NCBI RefSeq assembly: GCF_004791585.1
Contig: NZ_SRUU01000002.1
Location: forward strand, 62,001 to 126,000
Direction: 5' to 3'
Length of the DNA stretch: 64,000 nt
Source of the DNA: Mesorhizobium sp. M1C.F.Ca.ET.210.01.1.1
GTDB lineage: Bacteria; Pseudomonadota; Alphaproteobacteria; Rhizobiales; Rhizobiaceae
Of this stretch, positions 17,290 to 27,176 are shown piece by piece. A program made the position numbers and the translations under genes. Under the pieces are notes generated by a model. The model was not told where the DNA came from, did not search any database, and saw only the letters and a program-made list of their open reading frames with translations. Numbering within the stretch: the stretch's first letter is position 1; each line of letters begins with the position of its first letter.

Positions 17290-17333
17290 GCAATTCCGGA
17301 CGGAAAACCGCTGCGCACTTTTCCTGGAATTGC
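17290..17333. repeat. 44-bp palindromic repeat, copy b
   Basis: This is a near-identical second copy, ending one base short of the stop codon of the minus-strand aminopeptidase gene at 17335. Read from the gene, the repeat starts immediately after translation ends. Confidence 0.8.
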
Positions 17334-17334
17334 T

Positions 17335-18699
17335 TTATCCAAACCGTGTCGAGATGATCCGCTCCAGCGCGCGAATGCCTTGCGCTTCGCCGCCGGTCAG
17401 ACCGTACGGGCGATCATTCGGGTTCCAGGCAAAGATGTCGAAATGCGCCCAGCCGGGCGTCTTCTCGACGAAGCGCTTGAGGAACAGAGCCGCGGTGATC
17501 GATCCGGCAAAGCCGTCGGTCGTGACGTTGTTGATGTCGGCGACCTTCGAGGAAAGCTTTGCATCGTAGGGCCGCCATAGGGGCATACGCCACAGCGGAT
17601 CCTCGACAGCGAGCGAAGCCGCCGCCAGGTCGGCCGCCAGCGCCTCGTCGCCGGTGTAGAAGGGCGGCAGGTCTGGACCGAGCGCGACGCGCGCGGCTCC
17701 GGTCAGCGTCGCCATGTCGATGAGCAGCGCCGGCCTTTCCTCGTCGGCAAGCGCCAGCGCGTCGGCCAGCACCAGCCTGCCTTCGGCGTCCGTGTTGCCG
17801 ATCTCGACCGTGATGCCCTTGCAGCTCCTCAGCACGTCGCCCGGCCGGAAGGCATTGCCGGCGATCGAATTCTCGACCGCGGGGATCAGCACCCGCAACC
17901 GGACATTGAGCTTCGCCGCCATGATGATGGAGGCGAGGCCCAGCACGTTGGCGGCGCCCCCCATGTCCTTCTTCATCAACAGCATGCCCGACGACGGCTT
18001 GATGTCGAGGCCGCCGGTATCGAAGCAGACGCCCTTGCCGACCAGCGTCACCTTCGGCGCGTCGCTCGGGCCCCATGTCATGTCGATCAGCCGCGGCGCG
18101 CCGGTGGAGGCGCGGCCGACGGCATGGATCATCGGAAAATTCCGCACCAGGAGATCGTCGCCCTTGACGACGGAGATATCGGCGCCGTGGCTGGCGGCCA
18201 AGGTCTGGACGGCCTCCTCCAGTTCATCGGGGCCCATGTCGCTGGTCGGCGTGTTGACCAGATCGCGCGTCAGGAAAATGCCCTCGGCGACGCGGCGCAC
18301 ATGCGCGCCGTCGGCCCCCGACGGCAGCGCGAAGCGCAACGCCTTGCCGGGCTTCTTGCCGTAGCGGGTAAAGACATAGCCGCCGAGGATGAGAGCCAGC
18401 GCGGCAAGGTCGGGCGCGGGCAAATCCTGGGCAAAATGCCATTCGCCCTCGGGCAGCGATCTCGCCAGGGCACCTGCGGCAAGCTGGCTCTCACCGTCGC
18501 CGGTGCCGTACAGCGCGCCGGCGAGCGCGCCACCCTCGCCCGGCAGGATCAGCGTGCGGCCTGCCTCGCCGGAAAAGCCGTTGGCCCGTGCCCAGGCGAT
18601 CGTCGCCGGCGAGAGGCCGGCCTGGTCGAGGCCATCCTTTCCCACCAGGTGAACTGGCAAGGCGGCCTCCGATTTCTGGTCAACGAGTTCGACAGGCAT
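17335..18699 (-). CDS. Leucyl aminopeptidase family protein (M17)
   Basis: This 454-residue protein has the M17 metallopeptidase signature NTDAEGRLVLAD near residue 309 and the metal and catalytic lysine segment GKGVCFDTGGLDIKPS near 230. KKDMGGAANVLG lies between them. The family removes N-terminal residues from peptides in the cytoplasm using two divalent metals. The ATG at 18699 is preceded by GGAG at good spacing, and the open frame back to TTG 18738 is not needed. It is a divergent M17 member, so the preference for leucine is assumed only from the family. Confidence 0.9.
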   Translation of the reverse strand: MPVELVDQKSEAALPVHLVGKDGLDQAGLSPATIAWARANGFSGEAGRTLILPGEGGALAGALYGTGDGESQLAAGALARSLPEGEWHFAQDLPAPDLAALALILGGYVFTRYGKKPGKALRFALPSGADGAHVRRVAEGIFLTRDLVNTPTSDMGPDELEEAVQTLAASHGADISVVKGDDLLVRNFPMIHAVGRASTGAPRLIDMTWGPSDAPKVTLVGKGVCFDTGGLDIKPSSGMLLMKKDMGGAANVLGLASIIMAAKLNVRLRVLIPAVENSIAGNAFRPGDVLRSCKGITVEIGNTDAEGRLVLADALALADEERPALLIDMATLTGAARVALGPDLPPFYTGDEALAADLAAASLAVEDPLWRMPLWRPYDAKLSSKVADINNVTTDGFAGSITAALFLKRFVEKTPGWAHFDIFAWNPNDRPYGLTGGEAQGIRALERIISTRFG

Positions 18700-19060
18700 T
18701 CGATGGTCTCCGAATAGGGGAATTTGCGTCTGCGCCAACCGTTCACTGGCAGAAGCGCCCGAAGATCACAACCGCAAAGCGGCAGCAGGGCGAGTTGCTC
18801 CTTCCGCCGGTGGCGCACGAGACGTGCCTTCGCGCCTTGCTCTCCAGCAGCGGCGGCGATCTCGCGAAAGTCCCGCCACGTGTTGTCCTGGTCGTCGGGA
18901 ACGACGAGCACCACGTTCAGCATTTTCCCGCCCCTGCCGGGCTGATTCAGTCCGTTCCAGAACCAGCCCGCCAGCAAATTTAACCATCCGTTAGGGTTAA
19001 CAGAATATTTCTGCGGGAGGGAAGACGGCCAGCCAACCGCCGCACAGGAATGGAGACCAG
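18700..19060. other. 361-bp gap between pepA-like gene and tadD
   Basis: No confident gene is present. On the minus strand an open frame from 18977 or 18921 (MLNVVLVVPDDQDNTWRDF...) runs into the aminopeptidase gene in another frame. Its first ~30 codons look GC3-biased, so it could be the remnant of a lost gene. A CtrA-like site (TTAA-N7-TTAG, 18980-18994) lies upstream of tadD. Confidence 0.4.
18980..18994. promoter_or_regulatory. CtrA-like site upstream of tadD
   Basis: TTAA, seven bases, then TTAG: one mismatch to the CtrA consensus TTAA-N7-TTAA. It lies about 65 bp before the tadD start. Other tad units carry similar sites. Confidence 0.4.
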
Positions 19061-19894
19061 GTGCAGATGCCGATCACAGCGCCGAACGTCACAAGCAAGC
19101 GTCTGGTCACAACGGCATTGGCGGTCGCGCTGGCGGCCAGCGTGGCGGGCTGCGGCAGCACCAGCAAGCTCACGACGGGCTCCATTTCCCGCTCCGAGAA
19201 CAGGCCACTGGAAACCATGTCGGCCAGCGAACTGCACGGCGCCACGACCAGGCTTGGCGAATCCTACGCCAGGAACCCGAACGACAAACGCATCGCCACG
19301 AACTTCGCCGCGGCCCTGCAGATGGATGGCGACGCCGAACAGTCGCTGGCCGTGATGCGCAAGCTCGCGATCGCCTACCCCAAGGACCGCGACGTGCTCG
19401 CCGCCTACGGCAAGGCGCTTGCCGCGAACGGGCAGTTCGAGCAGGCGCTCGATGCGGTGCGCCGCGCGCAGACGCCGGAATATCCGGATTGGCGCCTGGT
19501 TTCGGCGGAAGCCGCCATCCTGGACCAGATGGGGCAGCGGGACGAGGCACGCCAGGACTACCGAAAGGCGCTCGAGCTCAAGCCGAACGAACCTTCGATC
19601 CTCTCCAATCTCGGCATGTCCTATGTGCTGGAGGGGGATCTCCGCACAGCCGAGACCTACATGCGCTCGGCCGTGCAGCAGCCGAACGCCGACAGCCGCG
19701 TGCGGCAGAACCTGGCGCTGGTCGTCGGCCTGCAGGGCCGCTTCGACGAGGCCGAAAAGATTGCCTCGCAGGAGCTTTCGCCCGAGCAGGCGCAGGCCAA
19801 CATCGCTTATCTGCGCCAGATGCTCGCCCAGCAGAACGCCTGGAGCCAGCTCAAGGATCAGGACAAGGGCAAGGCGAAGGTCGCGACCAACTGA
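19061..19894 (+). CDS. tadD: TadD-like TPR lipoprotein of the tad pilus locus
   Basis: This protein of about 277 residues has a lipoprotein signal ending in VAGCGS near residue 31, so it should be anchored in the outer membrane after export. Tetratricopeptide repeats follow (for example AILDQMGQRDEARQDYRKALELKP and LVVGLQGRFDEAEKIA). TadD-type proteins act as pilotins or scaffolds in tight-adherence pilus assembly. The gene converges on tadC with a shared terminator. GTG 19061 and ATG 19067 are both possible starts; GGAG lies five bases before the first and eleven before the second. Confidence 0.85.
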   Translation: MQMPITAPNVTSKRLVTTALAVALAASVAGCGSTSKLTTGSISRSENRPLETMSASELHGATTRLGESYARNPNDKRIATNFAAALQMDGDAEQSLAVMRKLAIAYPKDRDVLAAYGKALAANGQFEQALDAVRRAQTPEYPDWRLVSAEAAILDQMGQRDEARQDYRKALELKPNEPSILSNLGMSYVLEGDLRTAETYMRSAVQQPNADSRVRQNLALVVGLQGRFDEAEKIASQELSPEQAQANIAYLRQMLAQQNAWSQLKDQDKGKAKVATN

Positions 19895-19920
19895 CCGGGC
19901 GCGCTGTTTCCGGCGATTGC

Positions 19921-19950
19921 AAGGCCGCACGGCACCTGCCGCGCGGCCTT
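19921..19950. terminator. Bidirectional terminator between tadD and tadC
   Basis: AAGGCCGC and GCGGCCTT form the outer stem, with CGGCA/TGCCG pairing inside, followed by TTTCCC on the plus strand. It lies between two convergent stop codons. Confidence 0.65.
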
Positions 19951-19971
19951 TCCCATATCCGGCTGGATTTT

Positions 19972-20988
19972 CTACTGGCTGCTGGAGTTGTGCTGGTCGC
20001 CGAAGATGCCGCGCTGGCTGACCTGGATGCCGGCCGGCCCCAGAATGATGGCGAACAGGACCGGCAGGAAGAACAGGATCATCGGCACGGTGAGCTTCGG
20101 CGGAAGTGCCGCGGCCTTCTTCTCGGCCGCGTTCATGCGCATGTCGCGGCTTTCTGAGGCCAGCACGCGCAAGGCATGCGCTACCGGCGTGCCGTAGCGC
20201 TCCGCCTGAACCAGGGCCTGGGACACCGATTTCACCGAATCCAGGCCGGTGCGGCTTGCCAGGTTCTCATAGGCGACCTTACGTTCCTGCAGATAGGAGA
20301 GCTCGGCATTGGTGAGCACGAATTCCTCAGCGAGCGCCACCGACTGCGCGCCGATCTCGTCGGCGACCTTGCGAAGAGCTGCTTCCACCGACATGCCGGA
20401 TTCGACGCAGATCAGCATCAGGTCGAGCGCGTCCGGCCATGCCAGCTGGATCGACTGCTTGCGCTTGGTCGCGCGGTTGTTGACGTAGAGGATCGGCGCA
20501 TAGAAGCCGCCATAGGCGACGAGGATGCACACAAACAGCTTGACGAAGGCCGGCTGCTGCGCCAGGCCGCCGAGAAGGAACAGGTAGACCGCCGCCAGCG
20601 CGAACCCGATGAAGGGCAGGATCAGGCGGAAGAACAGGAAGCGTGTCAGCGGGTTCTGGCCGCGGAAGCCCGCCACTTTGAGCTTCTGCAGCGTGCCCTC
20701 GTCGGCAAGCGCGCGCTTCAGGTCCAGCCGGTCGACGATGTTGCGCATGCCGATCGACTGCTCTTCGCGCAGGCCCTTGCGGCGGCGGTCGGCTTCGCTG
20801 GCGAGGCGTGCACGCTGCCTGGAGCGCAGCTCATCGCGTTCGAGCGCCACGGCTTTCATGCGCGCCTTGAGCTGATTGCCGCCAAGCGCCGGCAGGAGCG
20901 TGAAGACGGTCGCAAAAACCGCGATGCCGACCAGCAGCGCGATGAGAAAGGAAGGATCGGTTAGCGTCTTGACGACCTGGTCTGTCAT
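19972..20988 (-). CDS. tadC: Tad pilus inner-membrane platform protein TadC (T2SF family)
   Basis: This 338-residue protein has membrane segments at the N-terminus (FLIALLVGIAVFATVFTLLPALGG), in the middle, and at the C-terminus (PMILFFLPVLFAIILGPAGIQ). The type II secretion F domain lies in the second half (PDALDLMLICVESGMSVEAALRKVA). TadB and TadC form the inner-membrane platform that couples the CpaF motor to pilus assembly. It is the last gene of the minus-strand cpa operon, 12 bases after tadB. Confidence 0.92.
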   Translation of the reverse strand: MTDQVVKTLTDPSFLIALLVGIAVFATVFTLLPALGGNQLKARMKAVALERDELRSRQRARLASEADRRRKGLREEQSIGMRNIVDRLDLKRALADEGTLQKLKVAGFRGQNPLTRFLFFRLILPFIGFALAAVYLFLLGGLAQQPAFVKLFVCILVAYGGFYAPILYVNNRATKRKQSIQLAWPDALDLMLICVESGMSVEAALRKVADEIGAQSVALAEEFVLTNAELSYLQERKVAYENLASRTGLDSVKSVSQALVQAERYGTPVAHALRVLASESRDMRMNAAEKKAAALPPKLTVPMILFFLPVLFAIILGPAGIQVSQRGIFGDQHNSSSQ

Positions 20989-21000
20989 TGGGCCGCGTCC

Positions 21001-22014
21001 CTACACTTCGAAATTCATCATCTTGCGCATCACCAGGATGCCGATCGACATCCAGACGCCGGAGCAGCCGAGGATCAGATTGCCGACGCTGGTCGTGAAC
21101 AGCGGCATGATGTAGTTCGGGCTCGAAAGATAGACGAGAAAGGCGACGACGAACGGCAAGGCGCCGATGATGACGGCGGATGCCTTCGCTTCCATCGACA
21201 ACGCCTGCACCTTGGCCTTCATCTTCTTGCGGTCGCGCAGCACGCGCGAAAGGTTGCCCAGCGCCTCGGAGAGATTGCCGCCGGCCTGCGACTGGATCTG
21301 GATGACGATGCCGAAGAAACCGGCCTCGGTACACGGCATGGTCTCGGACATGCGCAGCGTGGCATCGGGGATCGACATGCCCATCTGCTGGGAATCGACG
21401 ATGCGGCGGAACTCTGCCCGAACCGGCTCGGGAGATTCGTTTGCGATCAGGCGGATCGCATCGTTCAACGGCAGGCCGGATTTCACCGCGCGCACGATGA
21501 TGTCGAGGGCATTCGGGAATTCCTCCAGGAAAGCCTTCACCCGGCGCGCGCGGCGAAACGACACGAACCAGCGCGGCAGGCCGAAGGCCCCCGCCAGGAG
21601 AGCGCCGGGCAGCACCAGCAACGGCGCGCCGGCGAGATAGGCGAGGAACGTAAGCGCTATGCCGCAGATCACCGAGTAGATGTAGAAACGCTCGATGGAA
21701 ACCGTCATGCCGGCCTGGCGGATCTGGGCCCTCAGCGGCGGCTTCTTGATGTTGCGGTCACTGGTTTTCTGCTTTTCATCGAGCTGCTTGAGCGAATCCT
21801 GGAGGGACTTGCGCCGCCGGACCGCTTCCGCGGCCCGATCGCGCGAAGCCTTCACCACCGACCGGTCGGTCTCGGCCGCCTTGATGGTCTCAAGCCGCTT
21901 GCCGGCCTGCCTTTCGTTATCGATGCGCGTGAACAGGAAAGCATAGGCCACCGCGCCGGCGCTTAAGGCCGCAAGCACGACGAAAGCCAGAACCGTGGTG
22001 TTAATTCCGAACAT
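21001..22014 (-). CDS. tadB: Tad pilus inner-membrane platform protein TadB (T2SF family)
   Basis: This 337-residue protein has an N-terminal membrane segment, a charged cytoplasmic stretch (residues ~30-95), two central membrane segments, and a T2SF domain. The domain carries FPNALDIIVRAVKSGLPLNDAIRLIA and GNLSEALGNLSRVLRDRKKMKAKV, the family hallmark. Final membrane helices follow. It lies between cpaF (29-bp gap) and tadC in the pilus operon. The long charged N-terminus matches the TadB rather than TadC type. Confidence 0.92.
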   Translation of the reverse strand: MFGINTTVLAFVVLAALSAGAVAYAFLFTRIDNERQAGKRLETIKAAETDRSVVKASRDRAAEAVRRRKSLQDSLKQLDEKQKTSDRNIKKPPLRAQIRQAGMTVSIERFYIYSVICGIALTFLAYLAGAPLLVLPGALLAGAFGLPRWFVSFRRARRVKAFLEEFPNALDIIVRAVKSGLPLNDAIRLIANESPEPVRAEFRRIVDSQQMGMSIPDATLRMSETMPCTEAGFFGIVIQIQSQAGGNLSEALGNLSRVLRDRKKMKAKVQALSMEAKASAVIIGALPFVVAFLVYLSSPNYIMPLFTTSVGNLILGCSGVWMSIGILVMRKMMNFEV

Positions 22015-22043
22015 CGACCGGGGCCCCTACACCTCCAGATGCA

Positions 22044-23543
22044 TCAGTCAGCGCGCTTCTCCATGGCCTCGAGCGCGTTGGCGAGGCGCTGCTCCTCGCC
22101 GTAGTAGCGGGCACGATCCCAGAAATGTGGGCGGCCGATGCCGGTCGAGACATGCTCGCCGATGAGACGGCCGCTCGCGTCTTCGCCCTTGATGTTGTAG
22201 AGGACGAGGTCCTGGGTGATGATGACGTCGCCTTCCATGCCGATCACCTCGGTGATGTGGGTGATGCGGCGCGAGCCGTCGCGCAGACGGGCCGCCTGGA
22301 TGATCACGTCGACCGAGCCGACGACGATCTCGCGCACCGTTCTTTGCGGCAGCGAATAGCCGCCCATGGCGATCATCGATTCAATGCGGTTCAGGCATTC
22401 GCGCGGGCTGTTGGAGTGGATCGTACCCATCGAGCCGTCATGGCCGGTGTTCATCGCCTGCAGAAGGTCGAACACTTCCGGACCGCGCACCTCGCCGACG
22501 ATGATCCGTTCGGGCCGCATGCGCAGGCAGTTCTTGACCAGATCGCGCATGGTCACCTCGCCCTCGCCTTCGAGATTGGGCGGCCTGGTTTCGAGACGGA
22601 CCACGTGTGGCTGCTGCAGCTGCAGCTCGGCAGAGTCCTCACAAGTGATGACCCGTTCCTCTCGATCGATGTAGTTGGTGAGGCAGTTGAGCAGCGTCGT
22701 CTTGCCCGAGCCGGTGCCGCCCGAGATGACGACATTGCAGCGGACGCGGCCGATGATCTTGAGGATCTCCGCGCCTTGCGGCGAGATGGCCCCGAACTTG
22801 ACCAGCTGGTCGAGCGTCAGCTTGTCCTTCTTGAACTTGCGGATGGTGAGCGCGGTGCCGTCGAGGGAGAGCGGCGGCGCGATCACGTTGACGCGCGAGC
22901 CGTCGGGAAGACGCGCGTCGCAGATCGGGCTCGATTCGTCGACGCGGCGGCCGACCTGGCTGACGATGCGCTGGCAGATGTTGAGCAGCTGCTGGTTATC
23001 GCGGAAGCGAATGCTGGTCGGTTCGACCTTGCCGTTGACCTCGATGTAGACGTTCTTGGAGCCGTTGACCATGATGTCGGCGATGTCGTCGCGTGCGAGC
23101 AGCGGCTCGAGCGGCCCATAGCCAAGCACGTCGTTGCAGATGTCCTCGAGCAGCTCTTCCTGCTCGGAGATCGACATCGCGAAGTTCTTGATCGCGATGA
23201 TGTCGTTGACGATGTCGCGGATTTCCTCGCGCGCGCTTTCCGGATCGAGCTTGGCGAGCTGCGACAGGTCGATCGTGTCGATCAGCGCGGAAAACACCTG
23301 GCTTTTGGTGTCGTAGTAGGTCTCGCTGCGCTCGCGCTGGACCCTTCGCGGCGGCTCGGGCGCCATCGGCGGCGCCTCGACCGGACGGCGAACGGGCGGC
23401 GCGGCGGGCGCGCTCGGCGCCGCCGCGGCAGGCCGATCGAGCGCCATCGTCCCGGCCGGAGCGGGGGCGGCGGGAGGAGGTGCCGGCGGACGGAATTCGG
23501 GGGCTGCCCGGCTGCCGTCGTCTGTGCCTCTTTTACCAAACAT
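22044..23543 (-). CDS. cpaF: Tad pilus assembly ATPase CpaF/TadA
   Basis: This 499-residue secretion ATPase has a proline-rich first ~65 residues, a helical N-domain, and the GspE-type motor domain. Walker A is [13 protein letters not shown] near residue 270. The Walker B region is [15 protein letters not shown] near 342, and the histidine box is [17 protein letters not shown] near 365. It hexamerises at the inner membrane and drives Flp pilus extension, and in some Tad systems retraction. It is co-transcribed with cpaE upstream and tadB-tadC downstream. Confidence 0.95.
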   Translation of the reverse strand: MFGKRGTDDGSRAAPEFRPPAPPPAAPAPAGTMALDRPAAAAPSAPAAPPVRRPVEAPPMAPEPPRRVQRERSETYYDTKSQVFSALIDTIDLSQLAKLDPESAREEIRDIVNDIIAIKNFAMSISEQEELLEDICNDVLGYGPLEPLLARDDIADIMVNGSKNVYIEVNGKVEPTSIRFRDNQQLLNICQRIVSQVGRRVDESSPICDARLPDGSRVNVIAPPLSLDGTALTIRKFKKDKLTLDQLVKFGAISPQGAEILKIIGRVRCNVVISGGTGSGKTTLLNCLTNYIDREERVITCEDSAELQLQQPHVVRLETRPPNLEGEGEVTMRDLVKNCLRMRPERIIVGEVRGPEVFDLLQAMNTGHDGSMGTIHSNSPRECLNRIESMIAMGGYSLPQRTVREIVVGSVDVIIQAARLRDGSRRITHITEVIGMEGDVIITQDLVLYNIKGEDASGRLIGEHVSTGIGRPHFWDRARYYGEEQRLANALEAMEKRAD

Positions 23544-23574
23544 GATCGACTACCCGATGCCGCTCAGCGGAGCG

Positions 23575-24864
23575 TCACTTCCTGTTGCGCGAAAGCTTGC
23601 CGAGGATGGAGCCCAGGCCTGCCTTCTTCTTCGTCTTGATTTCGCTGCGCCCGGTCAGCACATGCGCGATTTCGTTGATCGTGCCGACGACCGGGCTCTT
23701 GGCGTCCATCTCGCCGAGCATGCGGCCGTTGTTGGCCGCGTTGCCGAACAGCAGCGGCTCGAAATTGATCACCGCCATGGGCGTGATGCCGAGCGGTTCG
23801 GAAAAATCAGATGCCGCGATCTCCGGCCGTTTCGGAACACCGGCCTGGTTGATGATCAGCTTCGGCGGCGGATCGTTCGGACGCAGCCGCTTCAGCATGT
23901 CGACCATATTCTTGGTGTTGCGCAGATTGGCGAGTTCGGGCGTGGCCGTGATGACGATCTCATCGGCCTTGATCAGCGTGCTCTTGGCCCAACCGCTCCA
24001 GATATGAGGCAGGTCGAGCACGAGCAGAGGCGCGCTGCGCTGCGCCGTTTCGATCACCTGGGAGAAGGCGTCCGGATCGAAATCATAGACACGCTCGAGC
24101 GTGGAGGGCGCCGCCAGCAGCGACAAATGCTCGGCGCACTGCGCGAGCAGCCGGTCGAGATAGACCTCGTCGACGCGTTCGGGCGAAAACACCGCCTCGG
24201 CGATGCCCTGCGCGGGGTCCTGGTCGAAGTTGATGTTGGCGGTGCCGAAGGCGAGATCGAGATCGGCAACGACGACTTCAGACTTGAACAATGAAGACAT
24301 CGCCCAGGCGACGTTGTGAGCGATCGTCGAGGAGCCGACGCCGCCCTTGGCGCCGATGAAGGCGATGGAGCGGCCGATCGGATCGGACTCGGGATCGACG
24401 AAGATCGACGACACCACGCTGACGATGTCGGTCATCGAAACCGGAGCAATGACATATTCGGAAATGCCGGAACGGATAAGCTCCCGGTAGAGGCCGACAT
24501 CGTTGTAGTGGCCGATGACCACGACCTTCGAGGACGGATCACAATATTCCGCGAGCTGGGTGAGTTGCTCCAGCAACTGCTTCGGCTCGCTGCGCGATTC
24601 CAACAGGATCAGGTTGGGCGTCGGCGCCGACTGGTAGAACTCGATCGCGGTGGCGATGCCGCCCATATGGACCTTGAGGTGGGCCTTGGCCATGCGGCGG
24701 TCCTCGCCGGCACGCTCGATGGGGTTGGCGACGCCATCGGTCTCGCAGAAGGCCTGAATCGAGATGCGCGGCACCGGGCGCAGCGCCTGCATGGCGGCGA
24801 TGTCCTGTTGCGAGAGATCGCCGGTATCCGCGGGCGTGTCGTAGGCAAGATTGCTCATCGTCAT
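23575..24864 (-). CDS. cpaE: Pilus polar-localisation ATPase CpaE/TadZ
   Basis: This 429-residue protein has a receiver-like N-terminal domain (residues ~55-170, lacking an obvious phosphorylation site) and a MinD/ParA-type ATPase domain with deviant Walker A GAKGGVGSSTIAHN near residue 172. DLDLAFGTANINFDQDP follows. CpaE/TadZ proteins place the pilus machine at the cell pole. It lies between cpaD and cpaF in the operon, consistent with a structural rather than general ParA role. Confidence 0.93.
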   Translation of the reverse strand: MTMSNLAYDTPADTGDLSQQDIAAMQALRPVPRISIQAFCETDGVANPIERAGEDRRMAKAHLKVHMGGIATAIEFYQSAPTPNLILLESRSEPKQLLEQLTQLAEYCDPSSKVVVIGHYNDVGLYRELIRSGISEYVIAPVSMTDIVSVVSSIFVDPESDPIGRSIAFIGAKGGVGSSTIAHNVAWAMSSLFKSEVVVADLDLAFGTANINFDQDPAQGIAEAVFSPERVDEVYLDRLLAQCAEHLSLLAAPSTLERVYDFDPDAFSQVIETAQRSAPLLVLDLPHIWSGWAKSTLIKADEIVITATPELANLRNTKNMVDMLKRLRPNDPPPKLIINQAGVPKRPEIAASDFSEPLGITPMAVINFEPLLFGNAANNGRMLGEMDAKSPVVGTINEIAHVLTGRSEIKTKKKAGLGSILGKLSRNRK

Positions 24865-24888
24865 GCTCTTTCCGTCATCCGCCGCGGC

Positions 24889-25638
24889 TCAGTAGGTCAC
24901 TTCCGAATTGCCGAGGAACTCGTCCGAAATGCCTCTGGCGCGATAGACATCGATCACTTTGCCGCGGTTCTCGGCGTCGATTTCGGACTGCTTGCGCGGC
25001 CCGATCAGATCGTTGGGGTTGGCCATCTGCGCTGCGAGGTTGTTCTGGTAGGAACAGCCGAAGTCGGCGTAGTGCTTGTTCTCCGACGTCTCCGCAAGGT
25101 CGTCCGGCCAACGTCCGCATCTGTCGGTCTGGGCCCTCACCGCGACAAAGGCGACGCGGACCGGCGCCGAAGCCTCCGGCACGGCCGACTGATAGGACGT
25201 CATCACGATCCGGCTGCGCTTGACCCCGGCGGCCATTGCCAGCCTGGCGAAATCGCGGCTGGCGGCGCTGGCGGCGACCTGATTGGCCGATCCGACCGGG
25301 GTTGCGATCGTCAATGTCGGCGCGGCGCTCTTGTCGTAGCCATCGAGAAAACCGAGCAGCGCGTCGCGCTGCGCGCCGGTCATGCCGCGATCGCCGGCGC
25401 CGACCGGCAGATCGATCTTCTGATTCTTCTCGGCGATGACGATCGGATGGTTGGTGCGATAATCGTCCGGGATCGCGCCGACTGTCACACTGTCGCGCCC
25501 GGCGCAGCCGGCAAGCGATGCCGCAAGCGCGACCGCAAGCGCCGGGACCACGGACCGGAGGATCCGCTCTCGGCCGGATGCTGCCCGGATCGTCATGACC
25601 TTCAATGCTGACTTGGACATGTCCGCTTTCCCGCTCAC
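24889..25638 (-). CDS. cpaD: Tad pilus biogenesis lipoprotein CpaD
   Basis: This 249-residue protein has a hydrophobic signal near residues 30-45 ending in a lipobox (LAGCAG). A conserved CpaD domain follows (DDYRTNHPIVI, NQVAASAASRDFARLA, and the cysteine pair around RCGRWP and FGCSYQNNLAAQM). CpaD works with the CpaC secretin at the outer membrane. Its GTG start overlaps the cpaC stop (GTGA), showing coupling. An ATG six codons later (25620), with a GGGAAAGCGGA sequence in front, is an alternative start. Confidence 0.9.
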   Translation of the reverse strand: MSGKADMSKSALKVMTIRAASGRERILRSVVPALAVALAASLAGCAGRDSVTVGAIPDDYRTNHPIVIAEKNQKIDLPVGAGDRGMTGAQRDALLGFLDGYDKSAAPTLTIATPVGSANQVAASAASRDFARLAMAAGVKRSRIVMTSYQSAVPEASAPVRVAFVAVRAQTDRCGRWPDDLAETSENKHYADFGCSYQNNLAAQMANPNDLIGPRKQSEIDAENRGKVIDVYRARGISDEFLGNSEVTY

Positions 25639-27176
25639 TTGTAAATGAAGCCAACGACGCCGTGGTAGCGGCCGGATGGCCTGTCGGTCTGCATGGTGCC
25701 GTAGACGCGATTGACGCGGCCAAGGAACATGCCGGCGCCATCGCTCGACGGATTGAAATTGTCGTCGGGCTTGGCCAATTCGTTGCGCGCCACCGGCCTT
25801 GCCAGGTACGGCGTGATGATGATGACGAGCTCGCTCTCGTTGCGCACGAAATCCCTGCTGCGGAACAGCGTGCCGAGCACGGGGATCTTGGCCAGGCCGG
25901 GCAAGCCGGCGACAGCCTGGCGAACGTCATCCCGAACGAGGCCCGCAATCATCATCGACCCACCCGAAGGCAATTCGACGGTAGTGTCGGCCAGCCTTTT
26001 GCGGAGCGACAAGATCGTCATGCCGGGCATGGTACGGCCTCCCTCGAGGGTCGCCGAACCTTCCGTGGTCGGCTCCGAAACCGCGGTTCTGACCTTGAGG
26101 CTTATGCGCCCGGCCGACAGCACAACAGGCTGGAATTCGAGGCCGATGCCGTACTCGATCTTGTCGAAGCTGTATGTGGTCAAGCCGGTCTGATTGTCAG
26201 TCGACACGTTGCTCGAACGGCTGGCGGCCAGATTGTATTCGCCGCCCACCTTGAACGTAGCCTTCTCGCCCGAAACGGCGGTGAGGGTCGGCTCCGCCAG
26301 CGTCTTCATGACGCCGCTTTGCTCCATGGCATTGATGTAGGTCTGGATGCCGTTTCCGGCGCCGTCTCCAAGCAACAGGCCGGTTGACTGTGAAAGCGGC
26401 TTGCCCAGCCCGAAGGCGGGCGCGCTCGCCGTGCTGTAGGAAATGCCATTGGCGCTACCGCTGCCGATCATGTTGACGCCGAGCTGCTTCATCACGGAGC
26501 GACTGACTTCCGCCACCGTGACCTTCAGCGTCACCTGATCGTCGCCGACGATCTGCAGCAGATTGACGATCTTGGAGACCCGGCGCTCCTGGTCGGGATT
26601 GTTGATATCGACGCCGCCATTGGCCGACCCGCCGGCGGCTGTCTGCGAGTATTGGCCGGTCGTGGCTTCACCGCCCGAGACGAAGATGGTGGCGAGGTCG
26701 ACGGCGCGCTTGGCATCGAGCGGCGTGTCCACCATGCCGGTGAGGATCACGTTGTCGTTCAGCAGCTCGACCTTGATGTCCGAGGACGGAAGGAAGCGCT
26801 TGAGATAGTCTTCCAGTCCGGCGACGTCACGTTCGACCGCAAGGTCGAGGCTGGCGATCTGCTCGCCATTGGGACCGAAGACGAAGATGTTGGTTTCGCC
26901 GACCGCCTTGCCGAACAGATAGATGCGGCGCGCCGTGCGCGTCACCGCGTCGGCGACCGCCGGATTGGCGACAAGGATGTCGTAGGCGTCGTTCGGCAGA
27001 TCGATGACCACCGACTTGTTGAGACCGAGCTTGACGCGCTGCGTGGCAACCGAGGCCGTCACGCCTGCCGCCCTGTTGGCGGCCTTGGCCTCGACGAGGC
27101 CGGGCGCATTGGCGCCGAGCAGCAACAGGCCGATTGCCGCCGCCGCCAGGACGGGGAGTTTGCCGTTTAGCTTCAT
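25635..27176 (-). CDS. cpaC: Tad pilus outer-membrane secretin CpaC/RcpA
   Basis: This 513-residue secretin has a signal peptide (AAAAIGLLLLGANAPGLVEA) and an N-terminal T2SS-T3SS pilus N-domain (VVIDLPNDAYDILVANPAVADAV). A BON-like region comes near residues 105-190, and a C-terminal secretin domain includes VPVLGTLF-like and ELVIIITPYLARP motifs. It forms the outer-membrane channel for the Flp pilus. ATGA overlap with cpaB upstream and GTGA overlap with cpaD downstream place it in a tight operon. Confidence 0.94.
   Translation of the reverse strand: MKLNGKLPVLAAAAIGLLLLGANAPGLVEAKAANRAAGVTASVATQRVKLGLNKSVVIDLPNDAYDILVANPAVADAVTRTARRIYLFGKAVGETNIFVFGPNGEQIASLDLAVERDVAGLEDYLKRFLPSSDIKVELLNDNVILTGMVDTPLDAKRAVDLATIFVSGGEATTGQYSQTAAGGSANGGVDINNPDQERRVSKIVNLLQIVGDDQVTLKVTVAEVSRSVMKQLGVNMIGSGSANGISYSTASAPAFGLGKPLSQSTGLLLGDGAGNGIQTYINAMEQSGVMKTLAEPTLTAVSGEKATFKVGGEYNLAASRSSNVSTDNQTGLTTYSFDKIEYGIGLEFQPVVLSAGRISLKVRTAVSEPTTEGSATLEGGRTMPGMTILSLRKRLADTTVELPSGGSMMIAGLVRDDVRQAVAGLPGLAKIPVLGTLFRSRDFVRNESELVIIITPYLARPVARNELAKPDDNFNPSSDGAGMFLGRVNRVYGTMQTDRPSGRYHGVVGFIYK

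Noticed and set aside
22125..23639. A 504-residue plus-strand ORF opposite cpaF
   Set aside because: Antisense shadow; cpaF has intact ATPase motifs on the other strand.
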